Of a DNA stretch of 64,000 bases, positions 23,000 to 35,399 are shown in pieces. The DNA comes from Norana najaformis (taxonomy: Eukaryota; Annelida; Clitellata; Crassiclitellata; Hormogastridae): contig OZ029914.1 in NCBI GenBank assembly GCA_964023275.1, forward strand, positions 10,981,561 through 11,045,560, in the 5' to 3' direction. How positions within the stretch are numbered: position 1 is the first letter of the stretch; each line of letters begins with the position of its first letter. Both the position numbers and the translations under genes were made by a program. The notes under the pieces are model-generated. The model did not search any database and was not told the DNA's origin. It saw only the letters and a program-made list of their open reading frames with translations.

Positions 23000-24300
23000 C
23001 CGTTAGTGAGCACTCCAAGTCCCGGACAAGGCGTTTGGACGACCAGGCCATAAAGGACGAGAGGAGCTCTTTTTGATTGATTTTAGCCCAAGCTGTCGAG
23101 TATCAAGCCACAGATATTGCATTTGGCTGAGTTGAGCCAGAGCCGATTTCATGATATCCACAAGATTATATCCAGAGAAGAGCATGCATGAAAACAAGGT
23201 GTTAATTTATCTTCTTTTACACCGGTAATTTAATACATGCTTTGAAAATATTACAGTAACATCGTTTATTTATAGACTTCACTTATATTCTTGACGTTTT
23301 TGACGCCTGCTACTATTAGCGCCGACCAGTGGAATGAAGTTTCGGATTAAAATATCGCTTCAATAGTTAACTATAGACAGTAGTAACATATTTCTAGAAC
23401 TATTGTTCTTAAATCTGAAGCATGAAAATTTATTGTTAAAACGGCAGAGTGTTGACATTCAAATTCAAATATAATTAAATTGTCAAATAAGGCCACATCA
23501 AACATAACCTTGTATGCTTCCAACTTGAAACGGAAATGGATTAGGCAACTTAACGCCTTTCAGATCAACTACGGTTTGGTCACGGTCAGTATTTCATATG
23601 GCTTGTATAGGTATCTCACATTACAGCTGTAGACGGTAAAGTTTAGAATAATTCTTGCGTCGAATAGACTACACAGAGATCGTGTCTGATGACATCGGCG
23701 TAGATGGCCATCGGGTTTTGTCTGACCAAATCTTTCGATAGCGACACTCCACCCGCTTGATTCTCTGCAGCATTGCTCTACTCTCCGAATCGAACCACGA
23801 AGTAAGGGGATTGAATATAACTCATCCGAGGAGATAACAGCGTCTGCAAACAAAGCGCCGACGGAACTCCTCTCTGTCAAAAACTCCCATTCTTTGAAAC
23901 AGACCTCGATACCCATGGGCCATTATAAAGGAATATAATACTATAGATACTGGGTTCTGGTCGCAGATGGGCGGAGATTCCGTTTCAACTGTATCCAGCT
24001 TGCAAATCGTCGCCGGTGATGACGGTTCGAGGTATCTGCCGTACGTGTGTGTGGTCTCTCTGACTGGCTAAAAACCAAAGCTTGAGGTGAGCTACTTGAG
24101 TTACTCAGCTTATAAACATTCCGGATCCTACTTATGGATGTTTAAATCACCTGTCGCAACCAGTCGAGAGTTGAAGATCGACAGATGCTCCAGTAAGAGA
24201 ATTAATTCCTGGATAAACTACGACGACGGCTGGGATTCCGGTCATTAGAAGGCTGCAATATGTAGGACCCCGCTACAGGTCACCGCGTGCTGGATCCTCA
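23000..24300 (-). repeat. L2/CR1-like LINE, endonuclease region, decayed
   Basis: Minus-strand frames give LLEHLSIFNSRLVATGDLNI (the GDxN motif of APE endonucleases, near 24160-24200) and, further along, a WFDSESRAMLQRIKRVECRY-like segment near 23740 typical of the linker before RT. There are several stops. Confidence 0.5.
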
Positions 24301-24367
24301 TCGTACGGATGATGATGACGATGGAATGACGATGACGACGACGACGACGATGATGATGATGATGATT
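24300..24367. repeat. GATGAC/GAT microsatellite
   Basis: A (GATGAC)n, (GAC)n and (GAT)n tract. Confidence 0.9.
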
Positions 24368-24369
24368 AC

Positions 24370-25380
24370 TGTCGTATATTTGATTTCAACAAATTGACAA
24401 AGACCCAGTTTTGCTTTATCAAAGTAGTCTATTTACAGCCTGCTATTTACGATGACTCTGGTCATCCTTAAAAACCGACTGTCGTACAACTCTATACATA
24501 GACAAACTCCCGCAAACTCTTTAAAAAACTCTCGCAAAACAAACAATTTTGAAGATTTATATACACGGACGCTAAAGAAAACCCGCGCCGTCGGCGTTGT
24601 CGCAGTTCGCTCGTAATTCTCAGACACCCCAGGTATAAGCAACTCAGGAAAGCATCTCGAGTTTGACTTGTCCGCAAGTCTCAGAGGACTCCGCCTTCAG
24701 TCCAAAGACTCCAATTCACCCCACCCACCGTGTTGACTATTTATATACACAATAACCTTTAAATGTATGTGCACAATAAATTCGAAAAATATGTGCAACA
24801 ATCAACTTCTAGGCCTACATAGCCAACCAAATCAGGCGTTTCAAAACTACACACATACAACCCTATCTTACACCAACTTTTTACATTTCAGTTGATGTCC
24901 AATACGTCTCATAGGTTACATAGAAACCTCCAAACTGTTTATATACAGTTTCGCACTCTTAAGTTCATTTAGTTTTTTACACTACAATTTCTTTCTTCGA
25001 CGTTGCCTCTATTCAGATAAAGGAACTATGCAGTAGAATCTCTAAGTCCTTCATTTGCTTCATAACACTGGCCAACACATAATTTGTTGCCTCAAATGTT
25101 AGAACTGTTTCTGGGTATATTTGACCTGCTGATTCCAGAAAAGGCACCAGTTTTCTCCCAGCAGGTCTAGTTTTCGAGATATAGAACATTATCCCATATA
25201 CCAGTCCTTGCCTCTGCTCGCCCATAAAACATAAGGCTATAGCTATAATTATGTAGTGCTCAATTTATTATGTGATACACTAAATAAACATAATAATACA
25301 AATACTTAAAAGAAAATGGTAGTACCTGAAACTGTACTTATATGATACCAAACAGAACAAGTTTGTTATAAAAATTTCAA
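24370..25380. other. Nothing firmly recognised
   Basis: The minus-strand frame 25013-25225 (70 codons) lies 3' of the zinc-finger ORF below and might belong to the same element, but no homology supports this. Confidence 0.35.
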
Positions 25381-25381
25381 G

Positions 25382-27085
25382 TCATTCGACACCGAAGAAG
25401 CTCCTTTTGTACGATTTCCGAGTGTGGCATCTGCCGGAACAATCGCGCATAATATTCCAGCAATAGTCTGCCATCATGTGTGCATCCCATCTTCCTTGAT
25501 ATCGATTTTCCATTGGTTTGATGTCTTGGTGAAATCTTTCACCTTGCTCTTCGCTGAAGTCACCAAGATTCTCTGGAAAGCGATCTAAGTGACTGTGGAG
25601 ATAATGGACTTTAATGCTCGTGTTGCAGCCAAGCTTGTTGAAATGAAGAAGCATATCCTCTACTAGTTGTGCATAATTGTCTGCCTTCTTGTTGCCAAGA
25701 AAATTTTTAGTTACAAGAGCAAAGGAAGACCAGGCACAAGATTCGATTTCATTCATTGATGGTATGAAAAGTGGGTCATTCATAAGTTGCCTGATCTGTG
25801 GACCATCGAAGATTCCAGCCTTCAATTTTTCCATTGTAATTCCTGGTAACTTGTGTACTATGTATTCGAAGCATGAACCTTCTTTATTCAAAGCCCTGAC
25901 AAATTGTTTCATCAGGCCTAGCTTTATATGTAGTGGTGGCAGTATGATCCTATCTCGTGCCACCAAAGATTCCTTGATTACATTTTGAGCTCCAACCACC
26001 ATGTCTTTCCTCGAAGGCCAATCTTTTCTTGTCCAATGTTCATGCTTGGCTCTACTGTCCTAAAGACACAAAAAGCAGGGATACTTTGTGTAGCCACTTT
26101 GTTGACCAAGGAGGAAATTTACCATCTTCAAGTCTACACAAATTACCCATTGATGTTCTTTGTATTTTATCTTTTCCAGTACTAAAGAGATGGCATTGTA
26201 CTCTTCTTTCATCCTGGTGGAGTGACCGATTGGAATATAACCAAATTTGTTGCCGTTATTTAAAAGCACACATTTCAGACTACGTTTTGAACTGTCGATA
26301 AAAAGACGCCACTCATCTGGGCTGTAATCCGACAGACCAATTTTCTTCAATAAGTTGCTGATGTCATTACAGAATACTAGGTTGTTGTCTTCGGTAAAGA
26401 ATGGCAGCAAATCCTTTTCTCTGTTTCTATAAATTGTAATTTTTGTTCCAGGCTGAAGTGCATTCTTTTCCTTTAGTCTGGACGCAAGCAATTCAGAGGA
26501 CTCTTTGGAAAGATTTAAGTCCCTGATCAGATCACTCAACTCTTTTTGGTCAAAACGTTCACTGTGTGAAGTTGTTTGGAAATCACTGTCACTGCCCCCA
26601 CTTTCTTCACTTTCGTCATCTTGTCCGATATTGGACATGCAAGTCTCATCGTCTGAGAGCTGAGGTAGTTCGCGAAAAGGTGGAACTGGTACAATATCCG
26701 AATGCGGAACAGGTCTCCTGGCTGAAGGTATATCAGGGTAAGACAACTTGTGACGATTATTTCGATTGATGCCTATGATATTAACCATACAAAAGTAACA
26801 GTCGTCCAAGTGGTTTATCTGTTCCCTCCAAACCATCGGTACACCAAATTTCAGGCAGCTTCTCTTTCCAATTGTCCAGTGGCGCAATTGTTCAATACAA
26901 GTTTTGCATACTGTATGAGGAGCCCATTGCTTATCTTGATCTCCAAGTTTGACACCAAAATAACCTACATATGCTCTTTTTACAAACTCATAAATCGGTT
27001 TCCTGTTTGCTTTTAGTGTGTATTCCCCACAAATGTAGCAGAATATGTCTGGATGGTTAATGCAGCTCCGTCTGGAAGTAGCCAT
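25382..27085 (-). pseudogene. Unrecognised zinc-finger/transposon-type ORF, one internal stop
   Basis: One continuous minus-strand frame from ATG at 27085 to a stop at 25382 (567 codons), interrupted only by TAG at 26060-26062. N-terminal paired cysteines (CYICGEYTL, CKTCIEQL, CYFCM) resemble zinc knuckles. An acidic Ser/Asp-rich linker lies at about residues 150-170. The C-terminal half has PCFLCL-stop-DSRAKHEHW and HSHLDRFPENLGDFSEEQGE. From memory, similar uncharacterised multi-copy proteins occur in many invertebrates and are probably transposon-encoded. I cannot name a superfamily or catalytic residues. It has no introns and no visible terminal inverted repeats. Confidence 0.6.
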
Positions 27086-28590
27086 AACCTTAAGGATGTT
27101 CGCATCTGAGGAATTAAATGACTAACCTAAAAAATAGTAAGAACATGTAGTTATTTAATGCTCACATTCACAGATTGTTCTTGCGACCAACTCTTAATAT
27201 GCCCTAAGACGACTGCGGCTGCTCTAGCTTTCAGGAGGCGGTTTATATAGGCTATAAATGCTGACTTCAGCATAATCTATTTACATAGTTCGAAACCATG
27301 AAACGCTGTATAAGCACAAATAAATTCTAAATGAGACCATGAATTTAGTGCTGAGTAAGCTGTAGGCTACGGAATAGTTATTTCGTTGAATCAGCAATAT
27401 CTCAGCACGCGGCAAGATATGCCGATTTTACATTATAAGGATGTAGGCATTATATGAATCAGCAAGAATTATAATTAGCCATAAATAAAGCTTATTATGA
27501 CATTTTAGTTTTGCCAAAGACATCGTTTAAAGAGTGGACTGGGTTTTCTTTACAAAATCGACGATATCTCAGAAACTAGACCTGATGCACTCAATCCAAT
27601 GACATTTTCTGAATCAGCGCCCAAAATTACCCCAAGAACAGGTCTAAAACCGAAGGCAACAAGAAAAAAATTTTTTTCTGTTGGCCAGTGTAATTAGCCG
27701 GCTCGGACGTCGCCCGGCTCCACAAACTTCTTAATCTGTTATTCCTTAACACCTTCCTAATCCAATTTCGCTTCTATATATTTTCTTCTCCTTCGGTTGG
27801 TTTTTGCATTCAGTTCTTGACTTTGGCTGCGCGCGATAGAGAAGTGTGAAGGGAAGCGACTTCATGTGCAATGTGATTAAATGCGTTTAATGGATAACAT
27901 CCGGATGTTCAGATTTCTTTGATTATAATGGTGTAAAGCGTGGATCCCTGGCAGAAATTGACACAGTGATAGAGTATTAAGACCGGCAACAGAAATGAAT
28001 AACACTTTTATCACAGTTATATGGTAAAAGAAATGCCAACAGAAAAGAAAACAAGACGCAAGAAAAAAGAAAAATTCAAGCAGGAGGGAGGGTTCTGAAG
28101 AAAGTTTGGATGGGGTAGTAACTGTCCGAATTAAGATTTATAAATCATGCCGATAGATACAAAAGATACAGATTTACAACTTTGTTTCATTAAAAAGAAA
28201 TTTCAGTTTTTGAGTTTTCTTCTTGTTTGTTTATTGTGGAAAACTAATGTACTGTTAGTATTTCGTTTTAGTTTGACTGGTCTTGTTTCTTGGAAATCAC
28301 AACTTCTGCTGTATGAATATTAGAGTAACTTAACTATTGATCACCATCAAGTATAAACATTTCCAGATAATGTGGTTTAATTCAACAGTTGTCAAAGGGA
28401 GAACTCAGTAGGAACTATCTTGCTTCCTGTTGCTGAAAGAAAAACATTGTCAGTAGGACTCCGATATATATCGCGGAGCTTTCCCTTTCAGTCTCGTCAA
28501 CTGGATCTTATAGGCCTTATACCATGTGCAGAGCTCCAAAGGAAATATTCAATCCGAAATTCCTGACGATTTCAAAGACGATAGCCAAAC
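27086..28590. other. Intergenic, nothing firmly recognised
   Basis: The segment 27540-27690 ends in a poly-A/T tract and could be the 5' end of the element encoding the preceding ORF, but no matching opposite terminus was found. The rest shows no features. Confidence 0.35.
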
Positions 28591-29305
28591 CTTTCGATGC
28601 AGTACTTGTGTCAAGGAGTCATTTATTATAATACTGTAAGTCGATTTTTAAAGCGCAAGATATTGCCTGTTTCAAGCTCCCCATTTATTACTTCTGAGGC
28701 ATTCCATTGGAAACTGAAGTCTCACCTTTTCAAGAAATTTTACCCCGATCCATCGAGACCGTCACCTTCACATTTCTCTCAACTTAAACACAAACCACCG
28801 TATAGGCTCATCTGCCCCTTCTCTCCAGTCTTCTGGAAAACCGAAATTTCTGTTACTTGTGAATAACCTAACACTGAGCACATTGGTCGCAGAGACACAA
28901 TGTATAATTATAAATACTTATATGACCGAGCTGGAAAGTGCGCTATACGAATTGTGTGATTCAGAGCAATACTGGCAAGCAGACAACCTTGGGCAGATCG
29001 GTATCTGCAGCAAGCGAGCAGCAAGACAGCTATCCAATAGCCCCAAGCTACAGCGGTCCGAATCTTAGCAGCAGACAGGTTACAGGTTGCACTGCATAGA
29101 AAAGCTATTATCAGGCCGCTCTATTAGATAATCGACGCCAGCGACGATTGACCAGTAGCCTCTATGTAAACTATGCGAACACACGGAAGAAAGGATCGTC
29201 ATTCTTGCTCGCCCACATAAGACGGAGGCTAACGCCCTTTTTTCGACCTCGGTCGTATTATGGCGCTATATAAATTGTCTTATTATTATTTGTAGTATTA
29301 GGCCT
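28590..29305 (+). repeat. LINE 3' terminal sequence
   Basis: A degenerate RT C-terminal frame (FHWKLKSHLFKKFYPDPSRP, near 28705-28760) is followed by a terminus TGGCGCTATATAAATTG with a TTATTATT tail (29270-29292). Probably a CR1/L2-type relic, possibly two fragments. Confidence 0.5.
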
Positions 29306-29439
29306 ATTAGTAGTATTATAACATCATTCGCCGATCGAAGATATTCTCGCAGATTCAGAGACTGTAACGTTTCGCGATAGATTTAGACAAGAACTTTGAT
29401 AGATTTATTAGTTGTTGCACAACGTAGGCTGTAGTTACT

Positions 29440-29705
29440 TCGCAGTTGAACTACAAGAATAGAATTCCCCTCTGGTTTGAGATTGAATGTGCCGCGCCCT
29501 CAAGAGGTCACGACAGATCTAGTAAGCATCTCGACACCGTACTCTCGGGCCTTCACGGTAGCTGGTCCGAAGTTTTGGAATTCGCTGCTCAGTTCAGTTC
29601 ATTCTGTCAGTTACTTGATTTTATTTGATATTAAACTAAGGACTTATCTCTTTCAACTTGCTTACTTACCATACCATTTAGTTGTCATTTATATTGAGCT
29701 ATGAG
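29440..29705 (+). repeat. LINE 3' fragment, family B-like
   Basis: Encodes AFTVAGPKFWNSLLSSVHSV and LRTYLFQLAYLP, the conserved last part of CR1-like RT proteins, also present at 13040 and 43430. Confidence 0.6.
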
Positions 29706-29814
29706 TAATATTACACCCACTGTAACTTGTCCTAATAATCTTTTTATTTTTTATTAAACGTGATTTTATGGCCTTTTATTTTAGGTTCCATTGATGTGTA
29801 TTCTTACCCGCTCC

Positions 29815-30010
29815 AAGTCCAAACATCATCCGCCTTACCCGCCTGACCGTCTGCCTACCTGACTTTTGGATCTTGACCTGGAACAGAACCCTTCCTGTCT
29901 TTCAATTTTGTTCTGATTGAGAGCTTGTGAATAAACTGATTCCAGCGATTTAGCTTCTGTTAGATGCTTTAGAAATCTCGAGTTAACGATTAAGATTACG
30001 ATTACCAGAG
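29815..30010 (+). repeat. LINE 3' end, family A
   Basis: Contains ACTTTTGGATCTTGACCTGG and TTTAGAAATCTCGAGTTAAC, followed by an ATTACG-type tail. Confidence 0.7.
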
Positions 30011-30045
30011 CTCGAATCTCAAATATTACTGCCCGCATATTACTG

Positions 30046-30135
30046 GCCTAGTTAGCTACATCGGTAAGTGCATATACCAAGGAGTCTATATGCGTGAGGA
30101 TCTCCGGTTCGCGTTCCAATCGTGGCTTATTCTAG
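30046..30135 (+). repeat. Possible tRNA-like sequence
   Basis: TAGCTACATCGGTAAGTGC and CCGGTTCGCGTTCC resemble A and B boxes at tRNA spacing, but no full cloverleaf can be drawn. A decayed SINE is the best reading. Confidence 0.25.
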
Positions 30136-30349
30136 AGATTTAAAGCTCTGGCTAGTACGGTCCTTGCACGGGAACCTTAAATGGCATGGCGTCCATTCAT
30201 AAGAATCTCACTTGATAAATTCAGTGATGTAGTCAAGTCCACCCAAGCCGAGTCGAGTCCGAGTCGAGTCTATCGACATCAAAATACAACGTAACACGTA
30301 ATTCAAAGGCACCGAAAAAATAACATCACTATTTATGCTGGAAGAATTG

Positions 30350-30592
30350 TCATTGTAATTTATCCAAATTACACTTTAAAGACACTAAATTCGATAAAGT
30401 TTTGTTCGATAATCTGGCACGATGAGGGCGCATAAAAATTCCCCCACTGCTAAACACACGTTCAACAGGCGCACTTGTAGCAGGAACAGCTAAAACTGTA
30501 ACTGCCACTAAGCGTAGTCGTGGCAATACAGTTGTCTGTTCTGCCCAGAAATTCAAGCAGGGCAGCTGTACTGAGCTTAAACTGTCACACAA
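30350..30592 (-). pseudogene. hAT transposase C-terminal dimerisation domain
   Basis: The 80-codon frame contains LPRLRLVAVTVLAVPATSAP and VERVFSSGG, then RPHRARLSNKTLSNL. This is the classic hAT C-terminal signature (A-x-P-A-T-S-A-x-x-E-R-x-F-S). No DDE residues remain upstream. Confidence 0.9.
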
Positions 30593-31364
30593 CTTTAGAT
30601 ATTTCCGAAATTCCTGCTTGTGCTTTGATCGTAACTATCGAATAACCGTCTCTTCTTAGGCAGAGGAGGTTCAGTTTCATTGCAGTCACGGCTGGCGATG
30701 TCGATATTTGTCAACTTGACAGCCTCCATTGCCGTTAGAATCGTGTCTGAATAATTTTACAAAATACAAAGTCTAAATAAAGTGCTTCTCTCTTCAGTTA
30801 GAGTGAAGTTATTATGTAAAATTTAACTCAACACTGCTAACAATTCTTAATAAGTAGTGTGCTGTGCCTAGAAACAGCTCATAGCAAATGATGTGTAGTA
30901 TGTGTTTGTTTGTGTTTGTAGTATGTGTTTGATTTTGCTAACATATTGATAACAGCAAACCTAATGTGCTAAAGATTTTATCATATGACAGTTGTTGCTG
31001 AAATAATACCATAGTGAATTGTTAGATAAACCTGTGAAAGGAAGAAAAAGAAAAACTTAGGTGTTCCCTGTGTTTGATGTCACAAAGTTACCATTAACAC
31101 TGGGCAACCTTTTTGCAACATATAACATACAGCAATTTTTCTTTTCAAAAAGCAGCTCTTTTACACTCTGAATTTCATACAGTGCTTATTTACTGCTTTG
31201 GTTACCTGTTGCGTGAATAAAAATTTAAAATTACAAATCTGTGAAGTCGATAGAAATACTATGTTCGCGAATATTTTAATATTCTCCAGTATTTGTATTT
31301 CACATTGCTATGATATAGGCTTACTGAACGTCATAAAGAATTTGAACGATAAAGTAAAAAGTAC

Positions 31365-31460
31365 AAATCACTGTGCGGCGTGTATTCGTTGTAGATGTCT
31401 TGTAAAATTCGATGTTGTGCCATGCTTTTCAACAATTGTAGTCTTTATAAGCGTATCCTA
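31365..31460 (-). pseudogene. BED zinc-finger remnant of the hAT
   Basis: The minus-strand frame VEKHGTTSNFTRHLQRIHAA matches the second half of a BED finger (G-T-T-S-N-x-x-x-H-x-x-x-x-H). The cysteine half is degraded. Confidence 0.65.
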
Positions 31461-31853
31461 CAACTTTTGGCTTCGAGACCTCAGAATTACAACAATTACA
31501 ATTTCAAAAAACCAATTTCTCAAACTCCAGCTTCAAGTACTTTGAAATAAAGGAAGAGCAGCCCGTGGAGAAACAGGAAGTTGTCGCATCACATAGATAT
31601 TTAATGCACTCTTTGTTTTAGAAGAATCTACTATTTCGGATGCGTAAGTAAGCAAGTCTACGTGTCATAGTCCTGTCGTTAGATCAAAATCGTGACTCGG
31701 AAATCGAGTCACCGAGTCAAATTCGAGTCCAGGGGTTTCGAGTCCGAGTCCAAGTCCGAGTCATGACGGTCCGAGTCCGAGTCCACAAAACAGCGGACTC
31801 GAGTCGGACTCGAGTCCTTGGCAGGACTCGAGTACTACATCACTGGATAATTT

Positions 31854-34335
31854 CATTGCAAAATGAGCATGGTCTAGGCCATACGGTCGCTGTATAAAAA
31901 CCCTATACATAGTAGGCGAGTGGGCGCGAGGAGAACACAGGTAGAGGAAACTATAAACCTCTGTTGACCAAGAACTTCGATAACCTGTCAAATGGCTTAG
32001 GCAGATACAAGCCTATAGTCCGTAGAGCAGAGTTATCTATTAACCATTTCGTAGACCATTCGACTTACGTCCACTGTGTTTGTATCAACTGGAATACAAA
32101 GAGTGTTTCTAGGACCACATTTCATGCGTAAAATATTTGTGAAAATGACTCTAAACGCTTGGATTTATATGGCAAATGACGTGACAAGACTGTTACAATA
32201 AAACGCTACAGCCTAATCACGTTTTAAAAGGTAGCAGAGACACTTTCTCGCATAAATGTGGATCTGTATAGACTATGTGTTCATCCAAAATAATATTCAG
32301 GTAAGAGAAATGAAATGGAAACACAACAAATTATGGTCAAACAATACGCTGTTCGCTTACGACCCTCTAAATTTCTGTGTAGGCCTTTTCATATATATAT
32401 ATGCATATATATTGTATATTTGTTCAGCAACGCCCACCGTTTATGTCATGGAGGCGTCGTTAAATAAACAAACTGTACACGCCCCTAACTGCAGTTATCG
32501 CGTATCGAATGCCAAGTTGAGTATGTTATCCTGGCCATTGCGCAGCAGCTGGTCATATTTTACTCGATCAGTCTGATTAATCGAAACATGGACTGCAGCG
32601 GAAAGAATATAGTAATCTTGAGAAACTTAAGGAACTGCGCAGATAAATTAGGGTGTCCTATCTGTAAATCGATAACAAGCGTGACATCTACAGGAAGTTC
32701 TGGGTTGTAACATTGTATATCGCCCGAAAGAGCCCTAACCGTAGAAAGTGGCGCCCCCACCCCCGAAGGAATGCGTCCACAAAAGGGGTGGCTGTGAAGC
32801 GATCAAAAGGAGAAGTCAAAATTATCGGTATGTGATATTACTTCGCGCTTACTACATACAGTTCAGTGTTAAACCCTTTTATTTTGCCTCCTTAATGATG
32901 GCATTAACATCAGAAGCGACTTAATTATTATTTTCGCCCGAGGTACGTATCATCACTCCAGATGTAGATAAAGGGTCTGGAGAAATAAAATGCCTGGGTT
33001 TAGCCAATTCTTGCCAATCTTTGCAGACAGAAAGTGATGGGGAAGGCGATAACACTAAAGCGTTGGATCGCTAATCATATATAGGCGCTGGAAAAGATGG
33101 TTTGTTTCTCATCTGTCCCCCAGATACTAACGTTAGAGAGCGCCCTTAGCCGCTCAAGCTACGTGATACATTATTTTTAGCCCGATGTACATATGATCCC
33201 TTGGGATTTAAAAACTTAGAGGAGAAGATGTAAAGCATCTCGATCACGACGAGAACGGTCCTAAACTGCTTACAGAACTAAAAGTAAGAAAGGTAAAAAA
33301 CTTTTCATTGTTATTTTTGCAGTTCAGTGTTGCTTCAATCGCATAAAAATTGTGTTCAAACTGTTAGAAGGAGCAATAGAAAAACTTGAACCCAAGTTAG
33401 ATTGAATGAGAAGCAGCAGTTGTGTGGTTGTGACATGCCTCCCATTGGTTATGTTCTAAGGCAGTTCTACCAACGTAGAATCACATCACAGCAATCGGAA
33501 CAGCAGGACAGCCATTGCTATGATTGAAATGTCTTGATAATGAACTGCCAGTTTTCAGTTACATGCCAGGATTCGAGATATACAAATGTGTATCAGCTTC
33601 GCTCTTAGTATCACCTAAGCATGATTAGTTGTTATTGATAGTGCAACATAGTTTTATGTTGCAGTCAATTTTCTCCCGTTGAGTTTTCTGCACGCAAAGT
33701 TTTTATGGGTAAATATAATATCATAATATCAACAATACCTCGTTACAAAATGGAAAATCTTGCACTTTTTACAAAGCATCTGTCTTTTGAATTATGATGC
33801 CCTGCAACAAAAGACAATTTTATTATGTTCTTTGGTGCCCCAAGTTCAAATCGTGTACATCAATAACTATGCAAATGAACAAGTCATGCAAATATTTTCT
33901 TGACCAATTTTTATGAAGATTTCACTGATGATAGCCTCATAGGCGTACGTATGAACACGCATCAGTTTAGCAGTCTTATAAATATTTATCACCAGTAGGC
34001 ACAATAACTTTGGTCCTAGTCATAGTTATGGTCAAATTTAACTCACAATTTCTCAATAGTTGCCAGGAAGATACTTCCGCCTTTAAATAGTTGTAACATT
34101 TTTTCTATTTGTGTCATAAACAAGCGTTTTTAACTTATTATGCAGCAGTAGCAGCCAAATGCAGTGCTGTATAAACTCGTTTTGATTTTTGCCGACTTTG
34201 TGACAGTTTTCTCATGCACGCTTACATTGGCCTAGGCCTATATGCGCGATAGTCAACGTCGATTTCACAACTACAGCCGCGGTAAGCAATGTAGAGGTTA
34301 ATTATTGAAAGCGACATCTGACATAAAAATGTATG
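31854..34335. other. Intergenic, nothing recognised
   Basis: About 2.5 kb with no exon of the receptor family, no recognisable transposon domain and no RNA gene. Confidence 0.4.
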
Positions 34336-34339
34336 CTTC

Positions 34340-34500
34340 CCCCAGTAGCCTAACTTCTGGTTTCTCTGACCTATCGGAATTCGACCTGGCTTCTCCAATG
34401 TGTTAGAAATTTGATTACAATTTTACTTCAAGCGACCATCGATTGATGCCTTGGGCATTATGATAATGGCGCTATAGAAGTCATTAAATGAGATTAGATA
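34340..34500 (+). repeat. LINE 3' end, family B
   Basis: Matches 43540-43685 (TTCTGGTTTCTCTGACCTAT; ACTTCAAGCGACCATCGATT) and ends in a GATTAGAT tail. Confidence 0.65.
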
Positions 34501-34924
34501 TTCAAGAGTTTGCAGGAATCGACTATGCAGCCTTTTTGTGACCTAACAGACGAGCATAAGAAGAAATCAAGCAGAATGATATATACTCTCGTTGGCAAAC
34601 GTATAAAGAGGTCGAACATTACGGACGTCCTAATAGGGCAGAAAGAGAGGTCACCCAAATTCCAACAAGGGAAGAAGGGGTTTATGTGGACGCCCAATGC
34701 GGACGTCCAACTCTAAATATGACACATGCTGTACCGTTATTTCAATATAACCTGCGCCTAAAATACGAACTTCAGTCAGATAGCAGTACGTAGTACTCCT
34801 AGCAGTATGCCTAACAGCGAGAACTGATACAAATAATTTTGCTATCGACGTGAACGGCCTCTGATGCTATAAGATGCACACGAGGCATACCCAGGTCGCG
34901 GATGAAAAGGAATCGCGACTTTAC

Positions 34925-35139
34925 CAAATATTCGACAAAGATGGCTGTCGAGTAGGCTCTGGGGAAGGCCTCGCCCCTTCACCGCATAGGCATGAATGCA
35001 CCAATATAATATTATGAAATGTAAACAATGTCTTGATATTTATGTGAACCCTTTAAGATCTTTCAGAAAAGCTTAAATGGATTACACCGAATTTTTGTAG
35101 TTTCCATCACACAACTGAGTCTCAACAGTGCTTTAAACG
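34925..35139 (+). promoter_or_regulatory. Conserved upstream/5'UTR region of gene 2
   Basis: Aligns with 1257-1490 of gene 1 (GAAGGCCTC, GGCAT, TTTAGTTTCCAT-type blocks). The pyrimidine tract ending in TAG at 35098-35100 is conserved and might be a 5'UTR intron acceptor. Confidence 0.4.
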
Positions 35140-35200
35140 ATGGGGTGTGCTCTGATACTTCTTGCCACTAGCCTACTATTGAACATCTTCCAAAAATTTG
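35140..35200 (+). CDS. Gene 2 exon 1: signal peptide
   Basis: MGCALILLATSLLLNIFQKF plus one base, then G|GTAAGT. Same length and donor as gene 1, with hydrophobic core ALILLATSLLL. Confidence 0.8.
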
Positions 35201-35399
35201 GTAAGTTTGTAAACGTTCCTAGTTCTTAAACACACGATAACAATTTTAAGTTCGTATAAATTTACGTGTGTTTTCATATTGTTTAATGCGTTTGAAGTTG
35301 TAAATGAGCAACTGTTCTCGATGGAACGATGACCACTATAAGCTGGATTTATATTCTAGGACTAACTAGTACACCTAATATTTGGAATAAAAACTTTCA

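Larger units (their letters stand above)
30222..31845 (-). mobile_element. hAT transposon, non-autonomous
   Basis: Terminal inverted repeats CAGTGATGTAGT (left) and ACTACATCACTG (right) are flanked by an 8-bp target-site duplication with one mismatch (GATAAATT 30214-30221, GATAATTT 31846-31853). The subterminal regions are dense in GAGTC/GACTC units. Inside, on the minus strand, are remnants of a BED finger and the hAT dimerisation domain; the catalytic middle is missing. This is a complete insertion of an internally deleted element. Confidence 0.9.
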
